The notes under the pieces were generated by a model. It saw only the letters and a program-made list of their open reading frames with translations. It had not been told where the DNA came from and ran no database searches. Made by a program: the position numbers and the translations under genes. Positions 1 through 9,060 of a stretch of 64,000 nucleotides of DNA are shown here, piece by piece; within the stretch, counting starts at the first letter, position 1, and each line of letters begins with the position of its first letter. The stretch spans positions 1-64,000 of the forward strand of contig NZ_LNCD01000021.1 in NCBI RefSeq assembly GCF_001542405.1, read 5' to 3'. The stretch is from Rhizobium altiplani (GTDB taxonomy: Bacteria; Pseudomonadota; Alphaproteobacteria; Rhizobiales; Rhizobiaceae).

Positions 1-22
1 GTGAGCGCAACGAATGGCCCAC
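1..22 (+). repeat. IS66 terminal inverted repeat, left end
   Basis: Begins GTGAGCGCAACGAA and matches the reverse complement of 3136-3157 at 19 of 22 positions. It lies past the 3' end of the transposase operon. The window starts exactly on its first base. Confidence 0.85.
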
Positions 23-69
23 GGCTTTCGTGATTTGACTAAATAGGTTTCTGGCTTTCTGGCTCTCGG

Positions 70-633
70 TCAGAACTTCTGCTTTGCCCGCTTCGGCATA
101 AAATAGGTTCGGATATTGACGAGTGCTTCGGCGACGGCAGCAGCATCCTGGTGGGTCGCTTTCCGTTTTACCTCGCCGAGCTTGCGGATCGGCGCAATGA
201 TATCCCCAGTGACGGCATGACCTCGAAGGACAGGCTGCCAAAGCCTTGGCGCGTGTCGTGTTCCAATGAGAAAGCAGATGTCCCAATCAAATGGATCAAG
301 GGTCTGATCATCGATCTGGGTGAACCTTGGCCGGTGGTCTTTCGGTCTCTCGGAAAGGCTTGCAGATATCCGATTATACTCTGCAACGATCGTCTGCACG
401 GCCCGATGTTCGGTTGTTTCCATCGGCAGGTTTAGGGCATCCGGGCCGGTCAGTTCCGGGATCCATTGCCGTGGGTCGATGAACCTGGGGCCGATGATGA
501 GGGCCGTAAGATAACCATCGAGTCTGCTCATTGACCAGATAGGCGATGGCGGACGACGTCTCCTGATAAAGGCTTCGAATGCGTCGTCATCGAGCTTCGG
601 TCGCGGCGTCATCTCCTGGCTGTTCTGTGTCAT
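70..633 (-). CDS. UPF0149-like accessory protein of IS66 element
   Basis: A 187-residue protein encoded as the last gene of the IS66 operon. I chose the ATG at 633 because it forms an ATGA overlap with the tnpC stop, the classic sign of translational coupling; an ATG 18 codons earlier would run inside tnpC. The N-terminal half (DDDAFEAFI, SRLDGYLTALIIGP, W.PEL) resembles the YecA/YgfB (UPF0149) fold, which some IS66 elements carry as an extra gene. The C-terminal third is basic and ends KRAKQKF. Its role in transposition is not known to me. Confidence 0.75.
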   Translation of the reverse strand: MTQNSQEMTPRPKLDDDAFEAFIRRRRPPSPIWSMSRLDGYLTALIIGPRFIDPRQWIPELTGPDALNLPMETTEHRAVQTIVAEYNRISASLSERPKDHRPRFTQIDDQTLDPFDWDICFLIGTRHAPRLWQPVLRGHAVTGDIIAPIRKLGEVKRKATHQDAAAVAEALVNIRTYFMPKRAKQKF

Positions 634-2204
634 GCCGCTTGTCGCTCCTGCTGTGTCATCGCTTCGCGTTCCGCCTTCCAGGCCCAAGGCAAAAGGCTCT
701 CCATCTCGTTGGCTTTCACTTTGCCGGAGATGATGCGCTCCAGCACATCGGCAAGCCAGACGTCGGGGTCCACGCCGTTAAGCTTTGCCGTGTTCACGAG
801 CGATGCCAGGACAGCGAAGGTCTTTCCACCCCGCTCGTTGCCCACGAATAATGAGTTCTTTCTCGTCAAAGCCACGGATTTCATGGAACGCTCGACGACA
901 TTGGAGTCCACCTCGATCCGGCCATCCTCTAGAAAGGCTGTCAATCCGCTCCAGTGGTTGAGCATGTAAGTGACTGCCTTGCCAAGTGCCGATTTCGACG
1001 ACACCTCGTCGCTCAGTTCGGTGAGATGGACCTTCAGTTCTCTCATGATGGGAGCTGCCTCACGACGCCTGCCGCTAAGCCGGGTATCTTCATCTTCCCC
1101 TCGTAGTTTTGCTTCGATGCGATAGATTTCGGCAATCCTGGCAAGGATCGACAAGGCCTCCGAAGAGCCGGTCAGTTTGACGACGTCAACGAACTTTCGC
1201 CGTGCATGAGCGAGGCAGAAGGCCAGCCGCATGGGGGCAACGTTGCTCTTGCCGCGTCGTTTGACCATGGTTTTATAGGCTTGATATCCATCAACCTGAA
1301 GCACGCCGGCGAACGACGACAGTTGCCCCTCGATCTCGCGAGCGCTGCGGCTTTCGGCAAAAATGTAGGCCACCGCCGGCGGCGCCGGACCGTTCCATGG
1401 CCGATCGTCAACCGCTTGTGCCCATAACTGGCAGACCTTGGTTCGTTTGCGCCCCGGATCGAGGCGCGGAAGTGGCGTCTCGTCACAGAACACCCTCGGC
1501 TGCGAGCGGATGAAGGCGGTGAGTGCATCGTAGAGAAGTTCGAGCCACCAGGCGACCCGCGTGACCCATGCCCCGAGCGTACCGCGATCAATGATGACGC
1601 CGCAGGAGGCCAGCATCTGCGCCTGGCGATGCAGCGGCAAATGCCAGGCAAACTTCGAAACGGCGACATGGGCTGCAAACGCCGTGGTCACCATGCCGCC
1701 GTCCATGATGCGTGCTGGTGCGGGTGCTTGCACGATGCCACTCTCGCAAGCCCGGCATGCATAGCGTGGCCGGATCGTCCGTTTCACCCGGACTACTGCA
1801 GGCACGATGTCGAGCGCCTCGCTGACATCAGTGCCGATGCAATGAAGTTCGAACGAACAGCAGGGGCAAGTCTTGCTCGCTGGCTCGATGAGCTCGTCAT
1901 AACGCGGAAGGTGTTTCGGCAAACGGCCGATATTGCGGGCTGGCGATCGCCGTGCCTGCGTTTTGTCTTCATCGACCGGCGCGACATCGTCATTGGCAGC
2001 AACGGGAATGTCGCCTAGATCGCCAAGATCGAGCATTGCCTGCGTTGGATCGATCGTCGTCATCTTCTCCGATTTCGTCCCGAAGAGCTGGCGCTCAAGG
2101 AAGGCAACGCGCGCCTTGAGATCGGCATTCTCTTCGTCGAGCGAGAGAATGATCCGGGTCAATTGCGCAGCATCCTGGGGCAAGGGATCGGGTCGAAGCG
2201 GCAT
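630..2204 (-). CDS. tnpC: IS66 family transposase TnpC
   Basis: The DDE transposase of the element, 524 residues from the ATG at 2204 (MPLRPDPLPQ); a start 11 codons earlier is possible. The order is typical of IS66 TnpC: an N-terminal coiled coil (LDEENADLKARVAFLERQLF) followed by KSEKM, then a zinc-finger-like stretch CPCCSFELHCIG with CRACESG, then the catalytic core containing VFCDETPLP and VDGYQAY, and the C-terminal part with ALTRKNSLFVGNERGG. No internal stop or shift is visible, so it is probably active. It ends in an ATGA overlap with the accessory gene. Confidence 0.93.
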   Translation of the reverse strand: MPLRPDPLPQDAAQLTRIILSLDEENADLKARVAFLERQLFGTKSEKMTTIDPTQAMLDLGDLGDIPVAANDDVAPVDEDKTQARRSPARNIGRLPKHLPRYDELIEPASKTCPCCSFELHCIGTDVSEALDIVPAVVRVKRTIRPRYACRACESGIVQAPAPARIMDGGMVTTAFAAHVAVSKFAWHLPLHRQAQMLASCGVIIDRGTLGAWVTRVAWWLELLYDALTAFIRSQPRVFCDETPLPRLDPGRKRTKVCQLWAQAVDDRPWNGPAPPAVAYIFAESRSAREIEGQLSSFAGVLQVDGYQAYKTMVKRRGKSNVAPMRLAFCLAHARRKFVDVVKLTGSSEALSILARIAEIYRIEAKLRGEDEDTRLSGRRREAAPIMRELKVHLTELSDEVSSKSALGKAVTYMLNHWSGLTAFLEDGRIEVDSNVVERSMKSVALTRKNSLFVGNERGGKTFAVLASLVNTAKLNGVDPDVWLADVLERIISGKVKANEMESLLPWAWKAEREAMTQQERQAA

Positions 2205-2252
2205 GACAGACCCTACCACACGGGTCTGAATCTTCAAGCAAAACCAATAGGA

Positions 2253-2609
2253 TCAGCCTGCTTTTGAGGGCCTCCTCACCGCGTTTCGTTTGACGCGCGT
2301 CCAGTCAATGCCGGCCAGCAAAAGCGAGAACTCCTGGGCACTCATCTGCATAGCGCCATCGCGGATCGGAGGCCAAACGAACTTGCCCGCCTCCAACCAC
2401 TTCGTCGCTAGGATCATGCCTGATCCGTCCCAATAAATGCAGCGAAGCCGATCAAGACGCTTGGCGCGGAACACGAACACGTCGCCACAATAGGGATCGG
2501 CCGCAAGGGCTGACGCCACCAAAGCTACCAGGCCATTCATGCCGCGCCGGAAGTCGACGGGTTGCGTCGCAACCATGATCTTCACGCCATTTGGCGAAAC
2601 TCCGATCAC
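2253..2609 (-). CDS. tnpB: IS66 family accessory protein TnpB
   Basis: A 118-residue protein of the IS66 Orf2 family, needed for transposition in this family. Recognisable signatures are PVDFRRGMNGL, DVFVFRAKRLDRLR and LYWDGSG-like CIYWDGSGM. Its ATG overlaps the tnpA stop (ATGA), so it is translated by coupling. The protein is full length for the family. Confidence 0.92.
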   Translation of the reverse strand: MIGVSPNGVKIMVATQPVDFRRGMNGLVALVASALAADPYCGDVFVFRAKRLDRLRCIYWDGSGMILATKWLEAGKFVWPPIRDGAMQMSAQEFSLLLAGIDWTRVKRNAVRRPSKAG

Positions 2610-3076
2610 CGGCGCCCTCGCAACGCCGCTACCATCGCCTGCGCCAGTTCAGGCGCTACCGAGCCGATGACCGTCATGCGTGCGCCCGCAATCTCGATCT
2701 CAATTCGGCCAGCGAGAACCTCTGGGGCATTCGATGGCGAGCCTTCGTGTCGTGCGCCATCCCCAACCACTGTCACCGGCACGAACACGGCAGGCGGCAA
2801 ACTAGTCTTTGCCGACCGTTGAGAGGTTAGTCCGGCTTCCCGTCGCCACACATTCAGCAAGCCGCGATTGACGCCCCAGCGCCTCGCAACAGCCGAAATG
2901 TTCACTTCAGGTTCTGCGCTCTCCGCGAGAATCCGCGCCTTCTCCTCGTCAGTCCAATTCCGCCGCTGCCGCCGACCGGTGATCACCTCGATCCGCCGAT
3001 ACTTTCCCTCATGCCTGGCTTCATGCATGCCTTCATCCATGACTTCAAGCATGGCATCAGCGCGATCTCCAACCAT
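2606..3076 (-). CDS. tnpA: IS66 family DNA-binding protein TnpA
   Basis: First gene of the element, 156 residues. Residues about 35-85 form a transposase-8-type helix-turn-helix: RRNWTDEEKARILAES followed by ISAVARRWGVNRGLLNVWRR. An AGGAG lies about nine bases before the ATG at 3076. It starts shortly inside the right terminal repeat, as expected. Confidence 0.92.
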   Translation of the reverse strand: MVGDRADAMLEVMDEGMHEARHEGKYRRIEVITGRRQRRNWTDEEKARILAESAEPEVNISAVARRWGVNRGLLNVWRREAGLTSQRSAKTSLPPAVFVPVTVVGDGARHEGSPSNAPEVLAGRIEIEIAGARMTVIGSVAPELAQAMVAALRGRR

Positions 3077-3135
3077 CCCGGTCCACTCCTATCAATGATA
3101 GAGCTTATCTCGAGGCCTCATTCACAAAAGAAAAG

Positions 3136-3157
3136 GTGGGCTGTTCGTCGCGCTCAC
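3136..3157 (-). repeat. IS66 terminal inverted repeat, right end
   Basis: Read on the minus strand it begins GTGAGCGCGACGAA and ends GCCCAC, matching the left end with three mismatches. It lies about 60 bases upstream of tnpA, where the element's promoter should be. Confidence 0.85.
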
Positions 3158-3206
3158 CGTCCACGTGATACCGCCGACGTAACTTGGCGGTCAGCTTGCT
3201 GAGAGG

Positions 3207-3490
3207 GTGGTGTCTGCTAGGGCGCGGGACGGCGTCATCGTCATCGGCGCGACGAACTATCCGCACTTGATCGACCCCGCATTACTGCGCTCTCGCCGTC
3301 TCGAGCGCCATTTCGAAATCGGGCTTCCAGACGAGAAACCACGCGCGGATATCTTCCGGTTCTACCTTCGTGGACGCCTTTCCGACGAGGAGGTCCGGAC
3401 TGTGGCGTCGGATTCCGAAGGCTGGTCTGGCGCGGCATTACAACACGAAATGCAATATGCGACATGCCCCGGCAATTCTATGGCCCGGCA
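3207..3490 (+). pseudogene. AAA ATPase C-terminal fragment
   Basis: The reading frame gives RDGVIVIGATNYPHLIDPAL, then RSRRLERHFEIGLPDEKPR and a SEGWSGAALQ segment. This is the sensor-1, arginine-finger and small-domain part of a classical AAA ATPase (FtsH/Cdc48-like). The Walker A and B motifs that should precede it are missing, and similarity fades after about 3450. The IS66 element ends only 50 bases upstream, so insertion or a linked deletion probably removed the front of the gene. The exact ends are uncertain. Confidence 0.7.
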
Positions 3491-3515
3491 AACAGTTACG
3501 ATCCACCAATCTGTC

Positions 3516-6500
3516 CTAGGATGCGGGCTGCGCCACGGCCTCCGCAATCGGAGCGGGTCGTCGTTCCAATTCAGGTGGAATCCGGAACCACAGGACATAA
3601 AGCGCCGGCAGGAAGATCAACGTCAGCGCCGCGGCAACGACCAGACCGCCCACCACCGTAAAAGCAAGCGGCGACCAGAACGGGTCGCGGATGATCGGCA
3701 GCATGCCGAGGATCGTCGAGCCGGCGGTCAGGAAAACCGGCCGCAGACGCTGCGCGGTGACGTCGATGACGCCCTGCCAACTCCTGCCCTCCTCCTCCAT
3801 CCGTCTATCGATCTGGTCGATGAGCACCACTGAATTTCGGGTGATCATGCCGATGAGCGCGATCATCCCGAGGACGGCGATGAAACCGACAGGCACGCGG
3901 GTGATGAGCATGATCAGCACCACGCCGATCAGCCCGAGCGGCACGACGCTGACGACCAGGATGAGGCGCTGCACGCTCTGCAGCTGAAACATCAGGACGA
4001 TGAGGATGATGACGGCCATGACCGGCAGCATGGCTACGACTGCTGCGAGCCCATCTTCCGCACCCTCAACGGAGCCACCGACCTCGATGAGATAATTGGG
4101 ATTGTCGCGAATGAGTGCGGCGATCTGCGGCGTGGCGGCGTCGACGATGTCAGTCGCCAGCACGCCTTTTTCCGCGTCGGCCTGCACCGTGATCGTCGTC
4201 GAGCGGTCATGCCGCCAGATCAACGGTTGCGTTGTCTGGTATTCCACCGTCGCGATGCTTGAAAGCGGCACGGTGTGATTGGGACCGACCGGTATCTGCA
4301 GCGAACGCAGCGTATTGATGTCGACGCGTTGATCCTCCGTCGCGCGTGCGACAACGTTGACCAGATAGATGGAATCACGCACCTGCGTGATCGGCAGGCC
4401 CGAGGAGGTCGCAAACAGCGTCTGCGCGATAACGGACGAGTTCAACCCGACCAGCCTGGCGCGGTCCTGGTCGACGTTGATGACGACCTTCCGGATAGGT
4501 TCGTTCCAGTCGAGGTGCGGTTGAACGGCGCCCGGGACGGTATGGAGAACGTCAGCAACCTTCCAGGCGAGATCGCGCACTCCGACGATATCAGGGCCGC
4601 TGACGCGATATTGAACGGGCCAGCCGACTGGTGGGCCCATTTCCAAGGGAGAGACACGGGCGATGATATCTGGAAACTGTTCGTCGAGGAGTTTTTGAAG
4701 CCTCTGCTGCAGGGCATCCCGCTCAGAAACGCTCTTGCTGATGACGACTGCCTGCGCGCGGAAGGGGGCGGGTGGATTGAGGTCCATCGAGAGATAAAAC
4801 CGGATCGGGTCGGAGCCGACGTAGAAGCTCCAGTTGGCGACCCCTTCGTCGGCGGCGAGGATTTCCTCCACTCGCTTCACCTGGGCGGCAGTAGCCTCTT
4901 GCGAGGCATCTTGTGGCAGGACGAGCGACAGAAGTAGTTCCGGACGATCTGACGATGGGAAAAATTGCCGGCGCATATACTGTGAGCCGAAAAGCGACGC
5001 GGCAAACAGGGCGACGGTCGCCAGAATGACGAGAACGCGCATGCGGACGCAGGCGCCGAGCAGCCTCTTGAAACCACGCATAAGCTTGCTCTCGGTCTTT
5101 TCGCCGGCTTTTTCGCTCGGCTTCAGGACGGCGAGGCCAACGATCGGTGTCAGAAGCACCGCCACCAGCCAGGACACGATCAGGGAAAAGCCGATCACGA
5201 AGAACAGCGAGCGCGCGTATTCGCCCGAGGAGCTCTGGGCAAAGCCAACCGGAATGAAGCCTGCAATGGTGACAAGTGTTCCCGCAAGCATCGGAAAGGC
5301 GGTGGATGTATAGGCGTACGCTGCCGCCTTCACGCGGTCCATTCCTTCCTCGAGCTTCGCCATGGTGATCTCGACCGTCACCATCGTGTCGTCGATCATC
5401 AGCGTCAGCGCGATGATCAGCGCACCGAGCGAGACACGCTGCAATGCAATGCCGGTGATGTCCATGAAGAGGAAGGTCAGCGCCATCACCAGCGGGATCG
5501 AGACTGCGACGGCAAGGCCCGCTCGCACGCCAAGTGCAAGAAAGCTGACGCCGAGGACGATGATGACAGCCTGCGCTAGCGAAGTCGTGAAGCCGCGAAT
5601 GGCGGTTTGCACGACCGTCGGCTGGCTCGCGACACGCGTCAGGTCGATGCCGATCGGCAGGTCGTGCTCGAAACGGCTCATGACGGTATCGATGTTTCGG
5701 CCAAGCTGCAGAATGTCGCCGCCGGAGGCCATCGAGACGGCAAGCCCGATCGCCGGCTTGCCGTCGACGCGAAAGCGCGGTTGCGGCGGATCGACGGTGC
5801 CGCGCACGATATCGGCGATGTCGCCGAGGCGAACGAAGCCGGAGGCGGTCGGAATATTGAGCTCACGCAGATCCTTTTCGCTGGCGAGACTGCCGGAGAC
5901 CTCCAAGACCGTACGATCGCGCTCGGTCGTCAGCTGGCCGGTCGGAAGAACGGCGTTCTGCGCCTGAATCGTCGAGATCACGCTCGGCATGCTGAGGCCG
6001 AGGCTGGCGAGCCGATTGGTCGAGAACTCGATGAAGATCGTCTCGTCCTGCGTGCCAATAAGCTGAACCTTGCCGATATCGTCGAGCTTGAGCAGGCGGT
6101 TGCGCGCCTCGTAGACCCAGTCACGCACCTCGCGGTCACTGAAGCCATCGGCAGTGAAGCCGTAGATGATACCAAAGGTATCGCCGAAATCGTCATTGAA
6201 GAACGGCCCGCGGACGCCAGCCGGAAGCGTCGAGACGATATCCCCGACCCTGGTTCGGGCCTGATACCAGGATTCACCGACCTGGTCGGGCGGCGTTGCG
6301 TCGTCCAGCACCACGTAGATCACTGACTGGCCGGCGCTGGTCAGGCTCCTCAGGTGATCGAGATGCGGCACCTCCTCGAGTGTCCGCTCCAGCCGGTCCG
6401 TAATCTGGTCCGTCGTCTGCTCGATTGTGCCACCCGGCCACGCGGCAGACACGATCATCGTCTTGAAGGTGAATTCCGGGTCTTCGTCGCGGCCGAGATT

Positions 6501-6602
6501 GAAATAGGCGAGGATGCCGCCGACGGCGCTCAGAAATGCGAGGAAGACGATCAGGCTTTTGCGCTGAATGGCCCATTCGGAGAGATTGAATCCCCCGTTC
6601 AT
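3516..6602 (-). CDS. RND family efflux transporter permease
   Basis: Inner-membrane proton-driven pump subunit of the AcrB/MexB superfamily, 1028 residues, which is full length. It has the usual architecture: TM1 at residues 12-30, a large periplasmic loop, a TM2-6 bundle, a second loop and TM8-12. The TM4 proton-relay pair is present in TLMIDDTMVTVE (two Asp). In TM10 the position normally held by lysine reads TRNSVVLID, so arginine may replace it. It overlaps the upstream adaptor gene by four bases (ATGA). No outer-membrane channel gene or regulator is adjacent, so the pump probably borrows a channel. Substrate is unknown. Confidence 0.93.
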   Translation of the reverse strand: MNGGFNLSEWAIQRKSLIVFLAFLSAVGGILAYFNLGRDEDPEFTFKTMIVSAAWPGGTIEQTTDQITDRLERTLEEVPHLDHLRSLTSAGQSVIYVVLDDATPPDQVGESWYQARTRVGDIVSTLPAGVRGPFFNDDFGDTFGIIYGFTADGFSDREVRDWVYEARNRLLKLDDIGKVQLIGTQDETIFIEFSTNRLASLGLSMPSVISTIQAQNAVLPTGQLTTERDRTVLEVSGSLASEKDLRELNIPTASGFVRLGDIADIVRGTVDPPQPRFRVDGKPAIGLAVSMASGGDILQLGRNIDTVMSRFEHDLPIGIDLTRVASQPTVVQTAIRGFTTSLAQAVIIVLGVSFLALGVRAGLAVAVSIPLVMALTFLFMDITGIALQRVSLGALIIALTLMIDDTMVTVEITMAKLEEGMDRVKAAAYAYTSTAFPMLAGTLVTIAGFIPVGFAQSSSGEYARSLFFVIGFSLIVSWLVAVLLTPIVGLAVLKPSEKAGEKTESKLMRGFKRLLGACVRMRVLVILATVALFAASLFGSQYMRRQFFPSSDRPELLLSLVLPQDASQEATAAQVKRVEEILAADEGVANWSFYVGSDPIRFYLSMDLNPPAPFRAQAVVISKSVSERDALQQRLQKLLDEQFPDIIARVSPLEMGPPVGWPVQYRVSGPDIVGVRDLAWKVADVLHTVPGAVQPHLDWNEPIRKVVINVDQDRARLVGLNSSVIAQTLFATSSGLPITQVRDSIYLVNVVARATEDQRVDINTLRSLQIPVGPNHTVPLSSIATVEYQTTQPLIWRHDRSTTITVQADAEKGVLATDIVDAATPQIAALIRDNPNYLIEVGGSVEGAEDGLAAVVAMLPVMAVIILIVLMFQLQSVQRLILVVSVVPLGLIGVVLIMLITRVPVGFIAVLGMIALIGMITRNSVVLIDQIDRRMEEEGRSWQGVIDVTAQRLRPVFLTAGSTILGMLPIIRDPFWSPLAFTVVGGLVVAAALTLIFLPALYVLWFRIPPELERRPAPIAEAVAQPAS

Positions 6603-7699
6603 TGGACGCTTCCTTCAAGCAGGCGAACCGCCATGCCGGGACGCAGCTGCTGGACGCCGGCGACGACGACCTGATCGCCGCTCGACAGCCCCTTGCTCAC
6701 GAGGAAATCCTGCGTATCGAATCGATGGACCTCTACCGGCACGAGCTTGGTGGTGTTGCTCGCCGGATCAACGACCCAGACGGCTGGCTGGTTGTTCTGG
6801 TTGAAGAGCGCCGTCATCGGCAGCCGCGCGACGGGCGCGCCTGCGATCTGGATCGTACCACGCACCGAACTGCCGAAACGGAACTCTTCAGGCGCGTTGT
6901 CGAGGCCGACACGGACGGTAAAGTTGCGCGTAACCGGATTGGCGGTCGGCGATATTTCCCTGACGGACCCACTCGCCTTCACATTTGGATTGCTTAGCAG
7001 CCGAACGTCGACCTGGGCATTGCTGTTGGCGGTCTGGATCGTCGCCTCCGGCACCTGGAACACCGCATCCCGCGGACCGACCTGCGCCACGCGGACGACC
7101 ATCTGACCCCCGCCGACTACCTGGCCCACTTCGCCGCCGATACCGGTGACGACGCCGGCGCCATTGGCTTTCAGCGTGCGGTTGTCGAGGTTGGTCTGGG
7201 CAATCCGCAACGCCGCCTCAGCGGCATCGACCCCGGCCTGGGCGACATTGGCTTGGGCAATGGCCGCGTCTAACTGTTGACGGGTCGACGTCCTCGGAAA
7301 GAGCTGCTGCTGTCGATTGCGCTCGATCTCGGCATTCTGGAAGGTCGACTGCGCCGAAAACAGATTGGCTTCCGCCTTGCGCAGCGCATCCTGGGCATCT
7401 TCGGAATCGAGCCGGGCGATCACCATTCCGACCTCCACGCGATCACCGACCTCGATGTCGCGCTCCCGGATTTCCCCGCCCTGGCGGAAGCCGAAGCTGG
7501 TCTCGACCCGTGGCTGGATTTCGCCGACGAGGGAGCCGAACGTATCCTCGGGATTGAACGAGACGGCCTGCGTCTTGACTGGCCGCGTCGGCAGCTCGTC
7601 CTTTTCCTCGCTTCTCTGGCAGCCGGAAAGGACAAGGGCGGCGAGCCCCGCATACACGAAAATCGCTTTGTGTCTCGACATCAAGGAACGCAACGGCAT
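6599..7699 (-). CDS. RND efflux periplasmic adaptor (membrane fusion protein)
   Basis: A 366-residue lipoprotein adaptor that links the RND permease to an outer-membrane channel. The signal sequence ends in LVLSGC, a lipobox with the acylated Cys at about residue 27. It is followed by the biotinyl-lipoyl half (FGFRQGGEIRERDIEVGDRV), an alpha-helical hairpin rich in Ala/Gln, the second lipoyl half and beta-barrel domains. GAGAGG precedes the ATG at 7699. It is the first gene of the two-gene pump operon. Confidence 0.92.
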   Translation of the reverse strand: MPLRSLMSRHKAIFVYAGLAALVLSGCQRSEEKDELPTRPVKTQAVSFNPEDTFGSLVGEIQPRVETSFGFRQGGEIRERDIEVGDRVEVGMVIARLDSEDAQDALRKAEANLFSAQSTFQNAEIERNRQQQLFPRTSTRQQLDAAIAQANVAQAGVDAAEAALRIAQTNLDNRTLKANGAGVVTGIGGEVGQVVGGGQMVVRVAQVGPRDAVFQVPEATIQTANSNAQVDVRLLSNPNVKASGSVREISPTANPVTRNFTVRVGLDNAPEEFRFGSSVRGTIQIAGAPVARLPMTALFNQNNQPAVWVVDPASNTTKLVPVEVHRFDTQDFLVSKGLSSGDQVVVAGVQQLRPGMAVRLLEGSVQ

Positions 7700-7796
7700 G
7701 GCGGCCTCTCACTTCTCGAACACACCCACAAGTTGGCGCGGCTTACACCGTGTCAGCGATCGGCAACCCGGGCGACCGGAGCACGCGTAAGAAAGG

Positions 7797-9041
7797 TCAG
7801 TAATCGACCGCGTCGCGGATGATCGGGCAGGTCATGCAATGCCCGCCGCCGCGCCCGCGTCCAAGTTCAGCACCGGTAATGGTGATGACTTCGATACCTT
7901 CCTTGCGAAGCAGCGTGTTCGTGTAGGTATTGCGGTCATAGGCATAGACGACGCCCGGGGAAGCGCAGACAAGGTTGGCGCCGCTATCCCACTGGGTGCG
8001 CTCGCGCATGTAGTCATTGCCGCCGGTCTGAACGACACGCATCTTCTTCAAGCCAAGCGCGTCGCGAACCGTCTCGACGAAGCTGCCCTTGTCCTTGTGC
8101 AACTCGACACCGCCTTTGCCGTCCGGGCGGTAGGAGAAGGCATCGATCTTGTCGACGATGTCGGGATAGATCAGCACGCAATCACGGTCGGCGAACGTGA
8201 AGACCGTGTCGAGATGCATGGCGGCGCGCAGCTTTGGCATGGCCGCGACAATAACGCGTTCGGCTGCACCTTTTTCGAACAGCGCCTGGGCAACCTGGCT
8301 GATTGCCTGGCGTGAGGTCCGCTCGCTCATGCCGATTAGCACGTTGCCCTTGCCGATCGGCATGACGTCGCCACCCTCGAGCGTGGCAAGCCCCCAATCC
8401 TTGGTCGGATCGCCCCACCAGACGTTGACCTTTCCGGCGAAGTCCGGATGGAACTTGTAGATCGAGGTGGTGAGAATGGTCTCCTCGTGGCGGGCCGGCC
8501 AGTAAAGAGCGTTGAGCGTTACCCCGCCGTAGATCCAGCAGGTGGTGTCGCGGGTGTAGAGCGTGTTTGGCAGAGGCGGCAGCAGGTATTCGTTGACACC
8601 CGCCGCGTCGCGTATCAGCGCGAGCTGCTCACCACCGATCGATTCCGGAAACTCAAAGGTCGACAGGCCGCCGATCAGCGTTTCCGCGAGCTCGCGGTTG
8701 GAAAGCCCCTCCAGATAGGAGCGAACCTCGTCGAGCAATCCGAGCCCGATCTGGTTTGGAGCGACCTGATGGTCGAGGATCCACTTCTTCGCTTCCGGGA
8801 TGGCCACTGTTTCGGCGAGCAGATTGTGCATCTCAACGACTTCGACGCCGCGATCGCGCATCTTCGTCATGAAGTCGAAATGGTCGCGTTTGGCATTGTC
8901 GACCCAAAGCACGTCGTCAAAGAGAAGATCGTCGCAATTGCTCGGTGTCAGGCGCTGGTGAGCCCGGCCGGGCGCGCAGACCATCACCTTGCGAAGCTGG
9001 CCCACTTCCGAATGCACGCCGAAAGGGATGTCTGTTGTCAT
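7797..9041 (-). CDS. arcA: Arginine deiminase
   Basis: Converts arginine to citrulline and ammonia, the first step of the arginine deiminase pathway, in the cytosol. The 414-residue protein is full length. The catalytic elements are visible: the C-terminal [14 protein letters not shown] with the nucleophilic Cys, the His-x-Asp in AMHLDTVF, and [17 protein letters not shown] precedes the ATG. It is followed upstream in the same direction by two APC-type antiporter genes, but ornithine carbamoyltransferase (arcB) and carbamate kinase (arcC) are absent from the window. Ammonia release could serve acid tolerance even without ATP recovery. Confidence 0.95.
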   Translation of the reverse strand: MTTDIPFGVHSEVGQLRKVMVCAPGRAHQRLTPSNCDDLLFDDVLWVDNAKRDHFDFMTKMRDRGVEVVEMHNLLAETVAIPEAKKWILDHQVAPNQIGLGLLDEVRSYLEGLSNRELAETLIGGLSTFEFPESIGGEQLALIRDAAGVNEYLLPPLPNTLYTRDTTCWIYGGVTLNALYWPARHEETILTTSIYKFHPDFAGKVNVWWGDPTKDWGLATLEGGDVMPIGKGNVLIGMSERTSRQAISQVAQALFEKGAAERVIVAAMPKLRAAMHLDTVFTFADRDCVLIYPDIVDKIDAFSYRPDGKGGVELHKDKGSFVETVRDALGLKKMRVVQTGGNDYMRERTQWDSGANLVCASPGVVYAYDRNTYTNTLLRKEGIEVITITGAELGRGRGGGHCMTCPIIRDAVDY

Positions 9042-9060
9042 GACGTTCCTGCCTTTCTGT

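Larger units (their letters stand above)
1..3157 (-). mobile_element. IS66-family insertion sequence, complete
   Basis: Base 1 begins with GTGAGCGC and the reverse complement of the DNA ending at 3157 begins with the same eight bases. Over the first 22 bases the two ends differ at only three positions. Between them lie four minus-strand genes in the usual IS66 order: tnpA, tnpB, tnpC and a UPF0149-like accessory gene, with ATGA-type overlaps at tnpA/tnpB and tnpC/accessory. The element therefore seems to fill 1-3157 exactly. IS66 elements normally make an 8-bp target duplication; the right-hand copy would be 3158-3165, but the left flank is outside the window, so this cannot be confirmed. Confidence 0.9.

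Noticed and set aside
3490..3833. Continuation of the AAA ATPase frame
   Set aside because: After about 3490 it is antisense to the RND permease and loses any ATPase similarity.
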